DNA from: Stutzerimonas stutzeri | GTDB lineage: Bacteria; Pseudomonadota; Gammaproteobacteria; Pseudomonadales; Pseudomonadaceae | Length of the DNA: 64,000 nt | Assembly: GCF_038561965.1 (NCBI RefSeq) | Contig: NZ_CP139348.1 | Coordinates: forward strand, 1,922,001-1,986,000 | Direction of reading: 5' to 3' | Shown: piece by piece, positions 16,832 to 26,512 of the stretch | How the letters are laid out: the number at the start of each line of letters is the position of its first letter | Numbering within the stretch: the first letter of the stretch is position 1 | Position numbers and translations under genes: made by a program | The notes under the pieces: model-generated | Databases searched by the model: none | Seen by the model: the letters and a program-made list of their open reading frames with translations, nothing else | What the model was told of the DNA's origin: nothing

Positions 16832-18244
16832 ATGGACCGCGTTTTCTACGATGAAATGTTCGACCCCCAAGGCGGCTGCCGACCCCACTACCAGCCATTC
16901 TCCAGCTGGTTGTCGAGCACGCCGGCCGACATGTTGGCTCAGCGCCGGCGTGAAGCCGATCTACTGTTCCACCGGGCGGGTATCACCTTCACCCTGTACG
17001 GTGATGAGCAGGGCACAGAACGTCTGATCCCGTTCGATACCATTCCACGCTCCATACCGATGAGCGAGTGGCGCATGGTCGAGCGCGGCTGCGTGCAGCG
17101 GGTCCAGGCGCTCAATCTGTTCCTTGCGGATATTTACCACGAGCAGCGCATCCTCAAGGCTGGCGTCATTGCACCGGAGCAGGTGCTTACCAACGAGGGT
17201 TACCAACCGGCCATGCAGGGGCTCGACCTGCACGGAGACATCTACGCGCACATCGCTGGCGTGGATCTGGTACGCGACGGTGACGGCACTTATTACGTAC
17301 TCGAGGACAATCTGCGCACGCCCAGCGGCGTGAGCTACATGCTCGAAGACCGCAAGATGATGATGCGGTTGTTCCCCGAGCTGTTCGCCGCACAGCGCAT
17401 TGCGCCGATCAATCACTACCCGAACCTGTTGCTGGAAACGCTCAAGCATTCGAGCCCGATGGATAACCCCTGCGTGGTGGTGATGACACCGGGTCGGTTC
17501 AACAGCGCCTTTTTCGAGCATGCCTTTCTGGCACGGGAAATGGGTGTCGAGCTGGTCGAGGGGGCCGATCTGTTCGTTCGCGACGAGCACCTGTACATGC
17601 GTACCACCTCCGGCGCGCGCCAGGTGGACGTGATCTACCGCCGGCTCGACGATGGTTTTCTCGATCCGCTGGCATTCAATCCCGACTCGACGCTGGGTGT
17701 GCCGGGCCTGCTCTCGGCTTATCGGGCAGGCAACCTGGTGCTGGCCAATGCCGTCGGCACTGGCGTGGCGGATGACAAATCGATCTACCCATTCGTCCCG
17801 GAGATGATCCGCTTCTACCTGGACGAGGAGCCGATTCTCGCCAACGTGCCGACCTGGCAGTGCCGCAAGCCAGACGAGCTGTCCCACGTTCTGGCCCACT
17901 TGCCGGAGCTGGTAGTCAAGGAAACACAAGGCTCCGGTGGGTACGGCATGTTGGTTGGTCCTGCGGCCAGCGTAAGGGAGATCGAGGCCTTTCGTGCCCG
18001 GCTGAAGGCAAATCCGGCCGCCTACATCGCGCAACCCACGTTGTGTCTGTCGACCTGCCCAACCTTCGTCGAAAACGGCATCGCACCGCGGCACATCGAT
18101 CTTCGGCCCTTTGTGCTCAGTGGCCGCGAGACACGCCTGGTCCCTGGCGGGCTGACCCGCGTTGCGCTGCGCGAAGGCTCGCTGGTGGTCAATTCGTCGC
18201 AAGGCGGCGGCACCAAGGACACCTGGGTTGTGGAGGATTTCTGA
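16832..18244 (+). CDS. Circularly permuted ATP-grasp protein
   Basis: A 470-residue circularly permuted ATP-grasp enzyme (type 2). Conserved stretches include YYVLEDNLRTPSGVSYMLE, DVIYRRLDDGFLDPL and VVKETQGSGGYGMLVGP. Enzymes of this family are predicted to form peptide-type bonds. ATG 16832 follows GAGGG by six bases. It is the first of four consecutive genes (alpha-E, transglutaminase, Anbu peptidase) that recur together in proteobacteria. The natural substrate is not known. Confidence 0.88.
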   Translation: MDRVFYDEMFDPQGGCRPHYQPFSSWLSSTPADMLAQRRREADLLFHRAGITFTLYGDEQGTERLIPFDTIPRSIPMSEWRMVERGCVQRVQALNLFLADIYHEQRILKAGVIAPEQVLTNEGYQPAMQGLDLHGDIYAHIAGVDLVRDGDGTYYVLEDNLRTPSGVSYMLEDRKMMMRLFPELFAAQRIAPINHYPNLLLETLKHSSPMDNPCVVVMTPGRFNSAFFEHAFLAREMGVELVEGADLFVRDEHLYMRTTSGARQVDVIYRRLDDGFLDPLAFNPDSTLGVPGLLSAYRAGNLVLANAVGTGVADDKSIYPFVPEMIRFYLDEEPILANVPTWQCRKPDELSHVLAHLPELVVKETQGSGGYGMLVGPAASVREIEAFRARLKANPAAYIAQPTLCLSTCPTFVENGIAPRHIDLRPFVLSGRETRLVPGGLTRVALREGSLVVNSSQGGGTKDTWVVEDF

Positions 18245-19195
18245 ATGCTGAGTAGAACCGCTGCCGACCTGTACTGGATGTCCCGCTATCTGGAGCGCGC
18301 CGAGAACATGGCGCGCATGATGGATGTGAGTTATTCGCTGTCGCTTATGCCGCAGAGCGGGCGCGGCGACGGCCTCGACGAGCTGGCGATGCCGCTGCTG
18401 ATCACTGGCACCCTGGATGAATACCTGCGCCGCCACGGCCAGTTGAATGCCGAAAAAATGCTGCACTTCTTCGCACTTGAGGAAGCCAACCCCGTCAGCT
18501 TGTTCAACTGCCTGCGCCTGGCCCGTAGCAACGCCCATGCCGTGCGCGGCCGCATCACCTCGGATATGTGGGAGAACATCAACGCTGCCTGGCTGGAGAT
18601 GCGTGGCATCGCCGAGCAGGGCTTGGGGCGCTACGGCATCAGCCGATTCTGTGAGTGGGTCAAGGAGCGCTCGCACCTGTTTCGCGGGGCTACCGTGGGC
18701 ACCATCATGCGCAGCGATGCCTATCGCTTCATTCGGCTCGGCACCTTTATCGAGCGTGCGGATAACACCCTGCGTCTGCTCGATGCGCGCCACGAGTTAC
18801 TTGGCGAGGAAAGCGAACTGCTCGATGACCGTTCGGCGCGGGCCTATTACCAGTGGAGCGCACTGCTGCGCGCGCTGTCCTCGTTCGAGGCGTTCGCCGA
18901 GATCTACCGGGGGTCGCCGCGTACGGCGAAGGTTGCGGAGCTGCTGCTGTTACGCGCGGACGTGCCGCGCTCATTACGCGCCTGCCTGGTGGAGTTACAG
19001 ATGATTCTCGCCAGCCTGCCGGGCGAGAACGGGCGGCCCGCACAACGCTTGGCTTCCGAACTCGAGGCGGGTCTGCGTTACACCGCAATCGACGAGGTGG
19101 TCGAGTTCGGCCTGCACGATTGGATCAGCGTTTACATCGAGCACATCGGCCGGCTCGGCAGCGCCATTCACTCGTCCTATCTGGAGGCAGCATGA
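18245..19195 (+). CDS. Alpha-E domain protein
   Basis: A 316-residue, mainly helical protein of the alpha-E (formerly DUF403) family, starting with the typical MLSRTAADLYWMSRYLERAENMAR helix region. It begins immediately after the ATP-grasp stop codon and overlaps the transglutaminase gene by ATGA. Family members always accompany circularly permuted ATP-grasp proteins, suggesting a partner or scaffold. No catalytic residue is evident. Confidence 0.88.
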   Translation: MLSRTAADLYWMSRYLERAENMARMMDVSYSLSLMPQSGRGDGLDELAMPLLITGTLDEYLRRHGQLNAEKMLHFFALEEANPVSLFNCLRLARSNAHAVRGRITSDMWENINAAWLEMRGIAEQGLGRYGISRFCEWVKERSHLFRGATVGTIMRSDAYRFIRLGTFIERADNTLRLLDARHELLGEESELLDDRSARAYYQWSALLRALSSFEAFAEIYRGSPRTAKVAELLLLRADVPRSLRACLVELQMILASLPGENGRPAQRLASELEAGLRYTAIDEVVEFGLHDWISVYIEHIGRLGSAIHSSYLEAA

Positions 19196-19986
19196 AGCTA
19201 TCGATAAGCCACGACACCAGCTATCGCTACGAAGATCAGGTTCGCGCGAGCATCCAGTACCTGCGCCTGACCCCGCAGCAGAGCCAGCGCCAGCGTGTAT
19301 TTAGCTGGGAACTCGAGTTGCCGCGCCCGGTGCGTGCGCAGCTCGATCCCTACGGCAACGTTCTGCATGTGCTGACGCTCGACGAACCCCATGACGAGAT
19401 CGTCATTCGCGCCCGCGGCCAGGTGGAGATCGATGAAGCCTGCGAATGCGAAACGGACGACGCATCGCCGCTACCCTTTTTGCGCGCCAGCCCACTGACC
19501 CAGGCTGACGACGCCTTGATCGATTTTGCTCGGCTTCAGTGCGGTAGCCGTCGCGAGCGTGATTCGTTGGCGCAGCTGATGCACGCGCTCGCCGATCACA
19601 TGGTTTACACCCCAGGAGCCACCCACGTAGAAAGCACGGCCGCGCAGGCGTTCGCGGGTCGTGCGGGCGTCTGCCAGGACCACAGTCACGCGTTCATCGC
19701 CTGTGCTCGCAGCCTGGGTATACCGGCGCGCTATGTATCCGGCTATCTGCTCACCGATGACAGTGACCACCTGGCCAGTCACGCCTGGGTCGAGGCCTGG
19801 GTCGAGGGGCTCTGGTACAGCTTCGATGTATCGAACCGACTGATCCGTCCGGATCGCCATCTCAAGCTGGCGGTGGGGCTGGATTATCTCGACGCATGCC
19901 CCGTGCGCGGCATGCGTCGGGGCGGTGGCTGTGAATCGATGCACGCGCGGGTTCAGGTCATGCCGATGCAGATGGCGCAGCAGTAG
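19192..19986 (+). CDS. Transglutaminase-like cysteine protease
   Basis: A 264-residue protein with a bacterial transglutaminase N-terminal domain (MKLSISHDTSYRYEDQ) and a papain-like core. The catalytic cysteine is in AGVCQDHSHAFI, histidine in SHAWVEAW, and aspartate in SFDVSNR. Such enzymes usually hydrolyse peptide or amide bonds. ATG overlaps the previous stop. With the ATP-grasp and Anbu proteins it may form a peptide-tagging and removal system (inference). Confidence 0.9.
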   Translation: MKLSISHDTSYRYEDQVRASIQYLRLTPQQSQRQRVFSWELELPRPVRAQLDPYGNVLHVLTLDEPHDEIVIRARGQVEIDEACECETDDASPLPFLRASPLTQADDALIDFARLQCGSRRERDSLAQLMHALADHMVYTPGATHVESTAAQAFAGRAGVCQDHSHAFIACARSLGIPARYVSGYLLTDDSDHLASHAWVEAWVEGLWYSFDVSNRLIRPDRHLKLAVGLDYLDACPVRGMRRGGGCESMHARVQVMPMQMAQQ

Positions 19987-20070
19987 TTCTGGCGTTGCCT
20001 TGCGGCTGTGGCGGTTGGGTTACCATCCGCGCTGCCTGGGGCTGGCCCCTCACTCAAAAGAGTCCGAGTA

Positions 20071-20805
20071 ATGACTTACTGTGTCGCCATGAACCTCGCC
20101 GACGGACTGGTATTCGTGTCCGACTCGCGGACCAATGCCGGCGTCGATCACATCGCTACGTTCCGCAAGCTCTACCGTTTCGGCATACCGGGCGAGCGCC
20201 TGATCGTGCTGCAGACCGCCGGTAATCTGGCCACCTCGCAAGCGGTAGTGAGCTTGCTGCGCCACCGGTTGGCTGCCGATGGCGTCAACCTCAACAACGT
20301 GCCCAGCATGTTCGCCGCCGCGCGCCTGGTCGGTGACACGCTACGCGAAGTCGTGGAGCACGATGCCTCGCCGAGCATGAACTCGGGCATCGACATGAGC
20401 AGCTCTTTTCTGGTGGGCGGGCAGATCAAGGGTGAGGTCCCTGAGCTCTACAACCTCTATCCGCAGGGAAATTTCATCAGTGCGACGGTAGACACGCCTT
20501 ACTTCCAGATCGGTGAAAGCAAGTACGGCAAACCCATTCTCGACCGCGCGCTGCAGTTCGCCACTGGTCTCGAGCAGGCGCTGCGCTGTGCACTGATCTC
20601 CTTCGACTCGACCATACGCAGCAATCTCTCGGTGGGCATGCCTCTGGATGTGTTGGTCTATCGCAAGGACACTCTCGAGCTGCCCGCCGGCTATCGCGTG
20701 GCGGAGGGTGATGCCTATTACGAGGGTATTCGCGAGCAGTGGTGTAGCAACTTGCGACGAATGCTGGTTGAACTGCCATCAGCGCCGGGCCTCTATCTTG
20801 AGTAG
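20071..20805 (+). CDS. Anbu-type proteasome-related peptidase
   Basis: A 244-residue Ntn-hydrolase of the Anbu family, an ancestral relative of proteasome beta subunits and HslV. Met removal would expose the catalytic threonine of MTYCVAMNLADG. The SDSRTNAGVDH stretch matches the conserved Asp/Ser region of proteasomal subunits. GTG/ATG starts exist 21 codons upstream, but only 20071 places Thr at position 2. It lies 84 bases after the transglutaminase gene. Proteolytic activity and substrates in this family remain poorly defined. Confidence 0.9.
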   Translation: MTYCVAMNLADGLVFVSDSRTNAGVDHIATFRKLYRFGIPGERLIVLQTAGNLATSQAVVSLLRHRLAADGVNLNNVPSMFAAARLVGDTLREVVEHDASPSMNSGIDMSSSFLVGGQIKGEVPELYNLYPQGNFISATVDTPYFQIGESKYGKPILDRALQFATGLEQALRCALISFDSTIRSNLSVGMPLDVLVYRKDTLELPAGYRVAEGDAYYEGIREQWCSNLRRMLVELPSAPGLYLE

Positions 20806-21001
20806 GAGCCGTTGATGTGGCGTGACGCCATATAGCTCTCGCAGTCAGCTTCACGGCCTGCTAGCTTGTCACTGTGGACAGCGTCCACCGCGTTTCTCCG
20901 ATTAGCTGTTGCGACTTCCGTTTGCCCGATGTCTTGACGACGGAGCCGACCTCCCGCTGAGCTCGTGGCAACTTCATCCAGGTATGAGAGGAGGTTGATT
21001 T

Positions 21002-21343
21002 ATGAGCAGCACCTTCCACGAGGATGTCAGCAGCACCGTTCTGCGCCGGATGAAGGAGGGCGGTTTCGATTTCGCCCGTGTTCATCCCATCGAGTTCTAT
21101 GCGGTGTTTCCAGAACAGGACCCTGCCGAGATAGCCGCGCAGAACTTTCGCGGCGAAACCATCAATACCCAGGTGTTTCCGCGTGAGGACGGGAGCTGGA
21201 ATCTGCAGGTAAGCAAAGTGATGTACGCGACATTCAACGGCATCGGCGATTTCGAGCAGGATCTCGAGCATCTCGTCGAACCCCTTGGCGGTGTTCTCGA
21301 TGGTTGGGGCGTCACCCAGGAACTTGAAGGTCTGAGCGTCTGA
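21002..21343 (+). CDS. RraB-family protein
   Basis: A 113-residue small protein of the RraB type, the family of ribonuclease E activity regulators. Typical features are FHEDVSSTVLRRMKEGGFDF, HPIEFYAVFP, and DGWGVTQ near the end. An AGGAGG ribosome site lies 10 bases before the ATG. It has its own 196-base upstream region, with no other gene seen there. Effect on RNase E is inferred from family only. Confidence 0.78.
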   Translation: MSSTFHEDVSSTVLRRMKEGGFDFARVHPIEFYAVFPEQDPAEIAAQNFRGETINTQVFPREDGSWNLQVSKVMYATFNGIGDFEQDLEHLVEPLGGVLDGWGVTQELEGLSV

Positions 21344-21355
21344 TCCGTTTCACCC

Positions 21356-22306
21356 TCACCTGAAGCCGCTCTGAAGTGCCTGGTCCCAGGGAGGGACCGG
21401 GCCAAAGCGGTTCTTCAGAAATTCCAGCAGCAGGCGACTACGTGAATCCGCTTCGCGCGTCAGGCGCAGCGCATAGATGCCGCTGGCTTCCGGTTGCGGT
21501 AGACCCCCTTCGCAGAACAGTGGCAGCAATTCCCCGCGCAGCAGTTGATCGCTGATCAGCCAGGTTGGCAGGTGGGCGATGCCGAGCCCGGCCAACGCTC
21601 CGGCCAGCAGCGCTTCGGCGTTGTTCGCCACCATTCGCAGCCGACCCGGACGCAACAGCTGCGGCCGCCCATCGCGCTCGAAACGCCAGGCATGCGGCGG
21701 CGCCAGCGCGTCCCAGTCCAGCCCGTCATGCTCGGGCAGCTCTTCCGGTTGCAGCGGCACCCCGCGGCGTTCCAGATAGGCGGGGCTGGCACAGACGATA
21801 CGCACCATCGGCGCCAGAGGTGTGGCGACCAGGCGGGTGTCGGCCAATGGGCCGATGCGTAGCACCAGGTCAACCTCGCCCAGGTGCTCGCCGTGCAGAT
21901 CGACGAAGCTGTCGATCAGCCGCAGCTGGATGTCCACTCCTGGGTAGGCCTGAAGAAATTCAGCTAGCGCCGGCGCCAGATGACGACGACCGAACGGCGC
22001 TGGCGCGTCGATCCGGATGCGGCCCTCCGGCGCGCTGTCCAGCGACGTTGCTTCCGCACGTGCCAGATTCAGCTCCTTGACGATGCGCCGCGCGCGCTCG
22101 GCAAATACCAGCGCGGCAGGCATTGGCCGAACCGCATGGGTGCTGCGGCTGAAAAGCTGACAGCCGAGCGCCTTTTCGAGTGCGTCGATACGGCGCGCGA
22201 CTGCCGACGGCGTCAAGCCGTGACGGCGCGCCGCGGCCGAGAAACTGCCAGCGTCGAGCACATCGATGAACAGACTGAGCTGAGCAGAAAGGGCATCGGG
22301 CAACAT
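21356..22306 (-). CDS. LysR-family transcriptional regulator
   Basis: A 316-residue LysR regulator. The N-terminal helix-turn-helix (AGSFSAAARRHGLTPSAVARRI) occupies about residues 19-40, followed by a long linker helix and a type-2 periplasmic-binding effector domain. It resembles the CrgA/DsdC-like subgroup. It is divergent from the TSUP exporter with a 110-base gap, the usual arrangement for a LysR regulator and its target. The effector is unknown. Confidence 0.88.
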   Translation of the reverse strand: MLPDALSAQLSLFIDVLDAGSFSAAARRHGLTPSAVARRIDALEKALGCQLFSRSTHAVRPMPAALVFAERARRIVKELNLARAEATSLDSAPEGRIRIDAPAPFGRRHLAPALAEFLQAYPGVDIQLRLIDSFVDLHGEHLGEVDLVLRIGPLADTRLVATPLAPMVRIVCASPAYLERRGVPLQPEELPEHDGLDWDALAPPHAWRFERDGRPQLLRPGRLRMVANNAEALLAGALAGLGIAHLPTWLISDQLLRGELLPLFCEGGLPQPEASGIYALRLTREADSRSRLLLEFLKNRFGPVPPWDQALQSGFR

Positions 22307-22416
22307 TGGGGGTTCTCACTTTTGCTATTTGCGCAAAGCCATTGTGCGTGGCTGTGCGTACCGGTGCCAGCCATGGCGGCGTAGCATAGGCGCCTCATAT
22401 AAGCTGGAGCGAACAA

Positions 22417-23169
22417 ATGCTGCTGGATATCGGATTGAACGTGCTGCTTGGGCTGGCACTCGGCACGCTCGGCGGGCTGTTCGGTATCGGTGGCGGATTG
22501 ATCGCGATTCCGGTGCTGGGCGTACTGTTTGGTCTGGATCAGCAACTGGCTCAGGGCACCGCCCTGGTTATGGTTGTGCCTAATGTGCTGCTCGCCATCT
22601 GGCGTTACCACCAGCGCAATCGAATCGACTGGCGTAACGCCGTTGCGCTGGGCAGCACCAGCTTCCTTTTTGCGATCCTCGGGGCCGCCATTGCGGTGTC
22701 GCTGGACGCCGGCCGCATGCGCCTGGCGTTCGTCGGTTTCCTCCTGGCGCTGGCGGCGTATACGTTGCTGCGGGTGTTCCTGCGTCCGCCCCCTGGTGAT
22801 GGGCAGTTGCGCCACCCCTGGCCCTGGCTGAGCCTGCTCGGTGCGGGCGCCGGCGCAGCGGGTGGCCTGTTTGGTGTGGGCGGTGCGGTGATTGCCACGC
22901 CGATTCTGACCAGCGTATTCGGTGCGTCGCAGGTGGTTGCCCAAGGTCTCTCGCTGGCATTGGCGGCGCCCAGCACTGGCGTCACGCTGGTCACCTACGC
23001 ACTGCACGGCCAGGTCAACTGGCTGTTGGGATTGCCGTTGGCGGTCGGGGGGCTGCTGAGCATCAGCCTGGGCGTTCGGCTCGCGCATGCGCTGCCTGAG
23101 CGGTTGTTGCGATTGCTGTTCAGCCTGTTCCTGGTGGCCAGCGCAGTGTTGCTCGCGCTGGAAAGCTGA
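22417..23169 (+). CDS. TSUP-family exporter (TauE/SafE type)
   Basis: A 250-residue inner-membrane protein with about eight helices in two related halves. Each half has a glycine-rich signature: GLFGIGGGLIAIPVLG near residue 23 and GLFGVGGAVIATPILT near residue 151. The family exports sulfite, sulfoacetate or related anions. Divergent from the LysR gene, which may regulate it. Its end lies four bases from the end of chrA. Confidence 0.88.
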   Translation: MLLDIGLNVLLGLALGTLGGLFGIGGGLIAIPVLGVLFGLDQQLAQGTALVMVVPNVLLAIWRYHQRNRIDWRNAVALGSTSFLFAILGAAIAVSLDAGRMRLAFVGFLLALAAYTLLRVFLRPPPGDGQLRHPWPWLSLLGAGAGAAGGLFGVGGAVIATPILTSVFGASQVVAQGLSLALAAPSTGVTLVTYALHGQVNWLLGLPLAVGGLLSISLGVRLAHALPERLLRLLFSLFLVASAVLLALES

Positions 23170-23173
23170 TCAG

Positions 23174-24394
23174 TCAAAGCACGAGCGTGAGTGCCCAGCC
23201 GCCGTATGCGCCACCGACCACCACCAGCCATGGCGGCAGCTTCCAGTACATCAGGGCGGCAAGCGCGAGCAGCGCCAAGATGAAATGCTCCGGTGCCTTT
23301 ATGCCGCTGGTCCAGACCGGGTCGTACAGGGCGGCCAGTATTAGCCCGACCACAGCGGCATTCACCCCGGCCAGTGCCGCCTGGGTACGTCGATTGCTGC
23401 GCAATCTTTCCCAGAACGGCAACACGCCGATTACCAGAAGGAACGAAGGTGCAAATACTGCCACCAGGCACAGGGCGGCACCCAGCCAACCGCTGGCGCC
23501 GACGCTCATCGATGCACCGAGAAAAGCCGCAAAGGTGAACAGCGGCCCCGGTACCGCCTGGGCTGCACCGTAGCCTGCGAGGAAAGAATCGTTGTCGACC
23601 CAGCCTGACGGCACCACCTCCGCTTGCAGCAATGGCAAGACCACGTGGCCGCCACCGAATACCAGCGCGCCGGTACGATAGAACGCGTCGACCTGGGCCA
23701 GGGCCTGGCTGCTGGTACCGCTGGCGAGCAGCGGTAGCAGGGCGAGCAACGAGACGAATACCGCTAGCGCCGTCAAGGCGGCGCGGCTTGATACGGCGAC
23801 TGGCAATGCCACATGCGACTCGGTGACGATTGGACGGAATATCAGTAGCCCGAGCAGGCCCGCCGCGACGATAACCCCGACCTGGCCCCAGACGAACGGG
23901 AGCAGCAACACGGCGCTTGCCGAGGCCAAGGCGATGACCACGCGTGGTCCGTCCGTGCACAGGGTCCGAGCCATGCCCCACACCGCCTGGGCAACCACCG
24001 CCACGGCGACGACCTTCAGGCCCTGAAGCACGCCATGGGGAAGCGCTTCGCCCCAGCTGGCGATACCCAACGCAAAGATTGCCAGGGCGACCGCCGACGG
24101 CAAGGTGAAACCCGCCCAGGCGGCAAGGGACCCGCGATAGCCGCCGCGCAGCAGGCCGATCGCCAGGCCGACCTGGCTGCTGGCCGGCCCGGGAAGAAAC
24201 TGGCAAAGCGCCACCAGATCGGCATAGCTGCGCTCGTCGAGCCAGCGCCGACGTTGCACGAACTCGTGGCGAAAGTAGCCAAGATGCGCGATGGGGCCAC
24301 CAAACGAGGTCAGGCCGAGGCGGAGAAATACCAGGAAAATTGTCCAGGCATCGAGTCGGCTGATCGCCGGATCGTGTTGTTGGGCAGTTGGCAT
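23174..24394 (-). CDS. chrA: Chromate transporter ChrA
   Basis: A 406-residue two-domain CHR-family transporter. The N-half carries FLRLGLTSFGGPIAHLGYF and FLPGPASSQVG; the C-half repeats the pattern with FYRTGALVFGGGHVVLPLL and AVPGPLFTFAAFLG. It exports chromate by proton exchange in characterised members. No chrB or other chr gene is next to it. Whether this copy confers resistance cannot be judged from sequence. Confidence 0.88.
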   Translation of the reverse strand: MPTAQQHDPAISRLDAWTIFLVFLRLGLTSFGGPIAHLGYFRHEFVQRRRWLDERSYADLVALCQFLPGPASSQVGLAIGLLRGGYRGSLAAWAGFTLPSAVALAIFALGIASWGEALPHGVLQGLKVVAVAVVAQAVWGMARTLCTDGPRVVIALASASAVLLLPFVWGQVGVIVAAGLLGLLIFRPIVTESHVALPVAVSSRAALTALAVFVSLLALLPLLASGTSSQALAQVDAFYRTGALVFGGGHVVLPLLQAEVVPSGWVDNDSFLAGYGAAQAVPGPLFTFAAFLGASMSVGASGWLGAALCLVAVFAPSFLLVIGVLPFWERLRSNRRTQAALAGVNAAVVGLILAALYDPVWTSGIKAPEHFILALLALAALMYWKLPPWLVVVGGAYGGWALTLVL

Positions 24395-24427
24395 GTAAGG
24401 CCGTCGGGGTTGAGTCGGGCGGCCATT

Positions 24428-25417
24428 TTAGCCAGCGAACGTGTCAGGCTGGTGACGCGGTGACATACCGAGCATGGCCGCGCCGTTTCGAGGCCAGTCG
24501 TCGGCAACGAGAAAGAGTCGCTCCTGCTCCAGCCAAGCGCCGGTCGCATCCGGTTCGAGCCTTGCCAGCAGCTGCGCGCGCGCCTGCGCTGGATTACCTG
24601 CCAGCCAATCGGCAAAGCGGCTTGCATCCCACAATTCCGCGGCCGGAATACGTGCCGGTGCCAGCCAGGCTGCGCGCGCGATGGGCTGCCAGACCGCGTC
24701 GGGCTTCTCCGCGTTGAAGCCCGGCCAATCGGCCTGGCGCAGCCACCGCCCATGCAGGTAGTGCGGATTGGCGCCGAGAGGCGGCATGCAGCCTCGCGGC
24801 CAGGGCTGGAACAGATAGCCGCCGAGCCAGAAACTGCTGTGTACGACGCGGCCGGTGAGTTCAGCGAGCACCGCGAGCGTTGCCGGCTGGCTGCTCAGCG
24901 GCAACTGATGCTGGCACATGTGGGCCAGCTTGAGGTCGAGGCGGTCATGGCTGCCAGGCCCCAACCAATCGGCATGCGCGCCGCCACCGCCGTGGTCCAG
25001 GCCCAGATAGAACTTCACCGCCAGCTCCAGATGGTGCACGCCGTCGTCGTCACAGAACAGCAAGTCCAACTCGCCCAGGGTGGTGCCGTTCTGGCGAATC
25101 GGCAGGTTGGCCGCCAATAGCTGAATATCCGGCGCCTGGGAAAGCGCGTACTGCCACAGCCGCTCGTAATACAGGCCGAGGCGGCGAGTGCTGTGCAGCG
25201 ATAACCAGGCCTCAAGGATGGATGGATCGGCGTCCTGCTGCTGCAGCCAGTCGGCCATCCGCTCGGGTTCGCTGTTCCAGCGGCTCGCACTCAGCGGATG
25301 CCGTTGGCATCGTGGCGCCTCGCTCAACAGCGATGGCGAGAGGATCGTCCAGGCGAGGTCGCGCACCTGCTGATGCTGGAGACGGCTGGGGAAATCGGCA
25401 AGACTGCGAAGGCTCAT
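24428..25417 (-). CDS. DUF1853 family protein
   Basis: A 329-residue cytoplasmic protein of the DUF1853 family. Seen in it: RLGLYYERLWQYAL and LGELDLLFCDDDGVHHLELAVKFYL. The E-x-D ... E-x-K arrangement (GELDLLF, LELAVKF) resembles the active site of PD-(D/E)XK nucleases. That resemblance is my inference. It is divergent from nadK with a 207-base gap. Confidence 0.8.
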   Translation of the reverse strand: MSLRSLADFPSRLQHQQVRDLAWTILSPSLLSEAPRCQRHPLSASRWNSEPERMADWLQQQDADPSILEAWLSLHSTRRLGLYYERLWQYALSQAPDIQLLAANLPIRQNGTTLGELDLLFCDDDGVHHLELAVKFYLGLDHGGGGAHADWLGPGSHDRLDLKLAHMCQHQLPLSSQPATLAVLAELTGRVVHSSFWLGGYLFQPWPRGCMPPLGANPHYLHGRWLRQADWPGFNAEKPDAVWQPIARAAWLAPARIPAAELWDASRFADWLAGNPAQARAQLLARLEPDATGAWLEQERLFLVADDWPRNGAAMLGMSPRHQPDTFAG

Positions 25418-25624
25418 GGATGCAGCATAGCCGTCGGTTTGCCGATGGTCCGGCGTTTCGCCGATAATCCGTTGCGCTGAACACCATCGCCAATCAGGCC
25501 CTCTAACGTCTGTTGGCGGAATGCAGGCCCGGCGCTCATGGCGACTCTGCCAGCGTGCTGCGTGTTACTTTTCCAGCGTTGCGACTGCCCGCAACCATCC
25601 GCCCAGCCACACCAGGGAACGTCA

Positions 25625-26512
25625 ATGGAGCAATTCCGCAATATCGGCATCATCGGCCGCCTGGGTAGCTCCCAGGTGCTGGATACCATCCGCCGGCTGA
25701 AACGATTCCTCGTCGAGCGGCATCTGCATGTGATTCTCGAAGAGAACATCGCCGAGGTGTTGCCGGGCCATGGCATGCAGACCTCATCCAGGCAGCGCCT
25801 GGGCGAATCCTGCGATCTGGTGATCGTGGTCGGCGGTGACGGCAGCCTGCTGGGCGCGGCCCGCGCGATGGCCAAGCACCGGGTGCCGGTACTCGGCATC
25901 AACCGTGGCAGCCTTGGCTTTCTCACCGATATCCGTCCGGATGAACTGGAGGAGAAGGTTGCCGAGGTACTCAACGGGCAGTACACGCTGGAAAACCGCT
26001 TCCTGCTCGAAGCCCAGGCGCGACGTTTCGATGAGCCGATCGGCGAGGGCGATGCGCTCAACGATGTAGTGCTGCACCCCGGCAAATCCACGCGGATGAT
26101 CGAGTTCGAGCTGTATATCGACGGTCAGTTCGTCTGCAGCCAGAAGGCCGACGGCCTCATCGTGGCGACCCCCACCGGCTCGACGGCCTACTCGCTGTCG
26201 GCGGGCGGGCCGATCATGCATCCGCGGCTGGACGCCATCGTCGTCGTGCCGATGTACCCGCACACGTTGTCGAGCCGGCCCATCGTGGTCGACGGTAACA
26301 GTGAGCTGAAAATCGTGGTGTCGCCGAACATGCAGATCTATCCGCAGGTGTCCTGTGATGGCCAGAACCACTTCACCTGCGCGCCGGGCGACACCGTGAC
26401 GGTGCGCAAGAAGCCGCAGAAGCTGCACCTTATCCATCCGCTGGATCACAACTACTACGAAGTGTGCCGGACCAAGCTTGGCTGGGGCAGCCGGCTCGGC
26501 GGAGGCGATTGA
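25625..26512 (+). CDS. nadK: NAD kinase
   Basis: A 295-residue ATP- or polyphosphate-dependent NAD kinase, producing NADP. GGDGS is at residues 70-74 (catalytic Asp), and the GSTAYSLSAGGP block near residue 184 binds substrate. Length is normal for the family. ATG 25625 follows a GAACG-type weak site. The stop overlaps the next gene start (TGATG), so the phosphatase is coupled to it. Confidence 0.96.
   Translation: MEQFRNIGIIGRLGSSQVLDTIRRLKRFLVERHLHVILEENIAEVLPGHGMQTSSRQRLGESCDLVIVVGGDGSLLGAARAMAKHRVPVLGINRGSLGFLTDIRPDELEEKVAEVLNGQYTLENRFLLEAQARRFDEPIGEGDALNDVVLHPGKSTRMIEFELYIDGQFVCSQKADGLIVATPTGSTAYSLSAGGPIMHPRLDAIVVVPMYPHTLSSRPIVVDGNSELKIVVSPNMQIYPQVSCDGQNHFTCAPGDTVTVRKKPQKLHLIHPLDHNYYEVCRTKLGWGSRLGGGD

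Noticed and set aside
16961..18793. Long minus-strand frame opposite the ATP-grasp and alpha-E genes
   Set aside because: Spans two overlapping real genes and has no family features.
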